This document shows, piece after piece, positions 62,934 to 64,000 of a stretch of 64,000 bases of DNA. Source of the stretch: Rhizobiales bacterium CCH10-E5 (GTDB lineage Bacteria > Pseudomonadota > Alphaproteobacteria > Rhizobiales > Beijerinckiaceae). The stretch is from the NCBI GenBank assembly GCA_001556125.1, contig LSIG01000165.1:52096-116095 (forward strand). Direction: 5' to 3'. The notes under the pieces are model-generated. The model did not search any database and had not been told where the DNA came from. It saw only the letters and a list, made by a program, of their open reading frames with translations. A program made the translations under genes and the position numbers. Each line of letters begins with the position of its first letter. Position 1 is the stretch's first letter.

Positions 62934-64000
62934 GTGAGCAACGCAGCCAACCCATTGATCAGCGATCCGATCGCGCTTCGGGCGATGCTGGCGGAGGAGC
63001 GCGCCGAGAACGAGCGGCTGCGTCAGATCATCAAGGAGCTGCAGCGTCATCGCTTCGGCCGCCGGGCCGAAAGCCTGCCGGTCGACCAGTTGCTGCTGGG
63101 CCTCGAGGAGGCTGAGCAGGTCGAGGCCGAGAGCTTCGCCGGTGAGGAAGCGGCCGATCCGGGCAAGCACATCGAGCGGGCCAGGAAGCGCCGCGCTAAC
63201 CGCGGGTCGTTTCCGGCGCACCTGCCGCGCATCGAGCAGATCATCAACGTCACTGAGCGGAGTTGCCCCTGCTGCCGCGGGCAGCTCCACGTCATGGGCG
63301 AGGACGTCTCCGAGCGTCTCGATATCATCCCTTCCCAGTTCCGCGTGATCGTGACGCGTCGGCCGAAATACGCCTGCAGGACCTGCGAAGAGGTCGTGGT
63401 GCAGGCGCTCGCGCCCGCCCGCCTCGTCGAGGGCGGCATCCCGACCGAAGCGACCGTCGCTCATATCCTCGTCGCGAAATACGCCGATCATCTGCCATTG
63501 TACCGGCAGGCCCAGATCTATGGCCGGCAGGGGGTAAACCTGGACCGATCGACCCTGGCCGACTGGGTCGGCAAGGCGGCCTTCCTCCTGCGGCCGGTGC
63601 ATGAGCGCCTGTTCGAGCGACTGAAGGCTTCGACCAAGCTCTTCGCTGACGAGACCACGGCGCCTGTGCTCGATCCGGGCCGCGGCCGGACCAAGACCGG
63701 CCAGCTCTTCGCCTACGCTCGCGACGAACGACCTTGGGGCGGCGTCGATCCGCCGGGCGTCGCTTATCTCTACGCGCCTGACCGCAAGGCCGAGCAGGCG
63801 GTCCGGCACCTTCAAGGCTTCGTCGGCACGCTGCAGGTCGACGGCTATGCGGGCTACAAGGTCTTGGCCGATCGCAATGCCGTGGGCCTGGCCTTCTGCT
63901 GGTCACACCTCCGGCGTAAGTTCTACGATCTCGCGCAAGGCGGTCCCGCGCCGATCGCCACGGAAGCGCTCGCGCGGATCGCCGAACTCTACCGTATCGA
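62934..64000 (+). CDS. tnpC: IS66 TnpC transposase, partial (3' end beyond window)
   Basis: The frame is open from GTG 62934 to the window end, 355 codons seen. N-terminal helical part, zinc-finger-like CPCC with CRTC (about residues 110-155), and the IS66 transposase core starting near ATVAHILVAKYADHLPLYRQ and DETTAPVLDPGRGRTKTGQL (Asp of the DDE triad), then DGYAGYKVLA. Its short gap to tnpB is typical. The end of the gene and the right IS end are not in the window. Confidence 0.92.
   Translation, partial: MSNAANPLISDPIALRAMLAEERAENERLRQIIKELQRHRFGRRAESLPVDQLLLGLEEAEQVEAESFAGEEAADPGKHIERARKRRANRGSFPAHLPRIEQIINVTERSCPCCRGQLHVMGEDVSERLDIIPSQFRVIVTRRPKYACRTCEEVVVQALAPARLVEGGIPTEATVAHILVAKYADHLPLYRQAQIYGRQGVNLDRSTLADWVGKAAFLLRPVHERLFERLKASTKLFADETTAPVLDPGRGRTKTGQLFAYARDERPWGGVDPPGVAYLYAPDRKAEQAVRHLQGFVGTLQVDGYAGYKVLADRNAVGLAFCWSHLRRKFYDLAQGGPAPIATEALARIAELYRI

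Larger units (their letters stand above)
62014..64000 (+). mobile_element. IS66-family insertion sequence (left part; right end outside window)
   Basis: Three genes in the IS66 order (tnpA, tnpB, tnpC) on the plus strand. The left terminus is placed at GTAAGCG (62014), which matches the usual IS66 end starting GTAA. The flanking octamer CCATGAGG (62006-62013) would be the left target duplication; the right copy lies past the window. The element interrupts the repeat protein gene on the minus strand. Confidence 0.75.

Overview
The window looks like chromosome of a GC-rich alphaproteobacterium of the Hyphomicrobiales, possibly close to Bosea. This is inferred from gene content (PuuD-type urate oxidation with a PuuE-UraD fusion, many TRAP transporters, a UdgX/radical-SAM pair, a candidate CtrA box before a SleB hydrolase) and from codon use; no rRNA gene is present to fix the taxonomy. 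No gap between genes exceeds about 300 bases.

Layout: 0-13 kb carries housekeeping and envelope genes: ycjX-like, sixA, a TetR/ABA4-like divergent pair with a clear operator palindrome, a SleB lipoprotein, an orphan MoxR ATPase, a CPA2 antiporter, an LpxH-like phosphatase/glycosyltransferase pair, an unusual SDR, a DMT exporter, an XRE-cupin regulator and a RES/Xre toxin-antitoxin pair. 13-22 kb holds two c-type cytochromes, an orphan form-II CoxL-like molybdoenzyme subunit, a DUF3829 protein, a complete TRAP transporter with a rhodanese, and a BON-LysM protein. 22-29.6 kb has a HbpS/GlcG-like protein, a large YfhO-like membrane protein and the urate-to-allantoate pathway in three genes (puuD, hiuH, puuE-uraD). 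29.7-32.8 kb holds a UdgX uracil-DNA enzyme with its radical-SAM partner and a small membrane protein. 32.9-46.4 kb is a glycogen/alpha-glucan cluster (glgP, two glgX, glgA, glgB, malQ) with no glgC, interrupted by a DUF2934 protein with a histone-H1-like tail. 46.4-52.9 kb holds an SNF2-type helicase, an M20 peptidase, a Pro-rich small protein, TRAP membrane subunits without a binding protein, and a cupin.

At 52.9 kb the chromosome stops: only the 3' half of a tRNA-Lys(CTT) gene remains, and phage-type genes follow. This is the expected left attachment site of a prophage or island that used tRNA-Lys and runs past the right edge. Inside are a plus-strand run of small genes (two of them tandem duplicates with coiled coils), a minus-strand lysis cassette (endolysin, holin-like, accessory proteins), a plus-strand O-acyltransferase that looks like lysogenic-conversion cargo, and a repeat-rich (propeller-like) tail-type gene cut by an IS66 element that fills the right end of the window.

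The strongest leads are the tRNA-Lys attachment site, the acyltransferase cargo within the prophage, the IS66-interrupted repeat protein, the duplicated coiled-coil genes, the UdgX/radical-SAM operon and the candidate regulatory palindromes. Functions are assigned from motifs read by eye; no database search was run.
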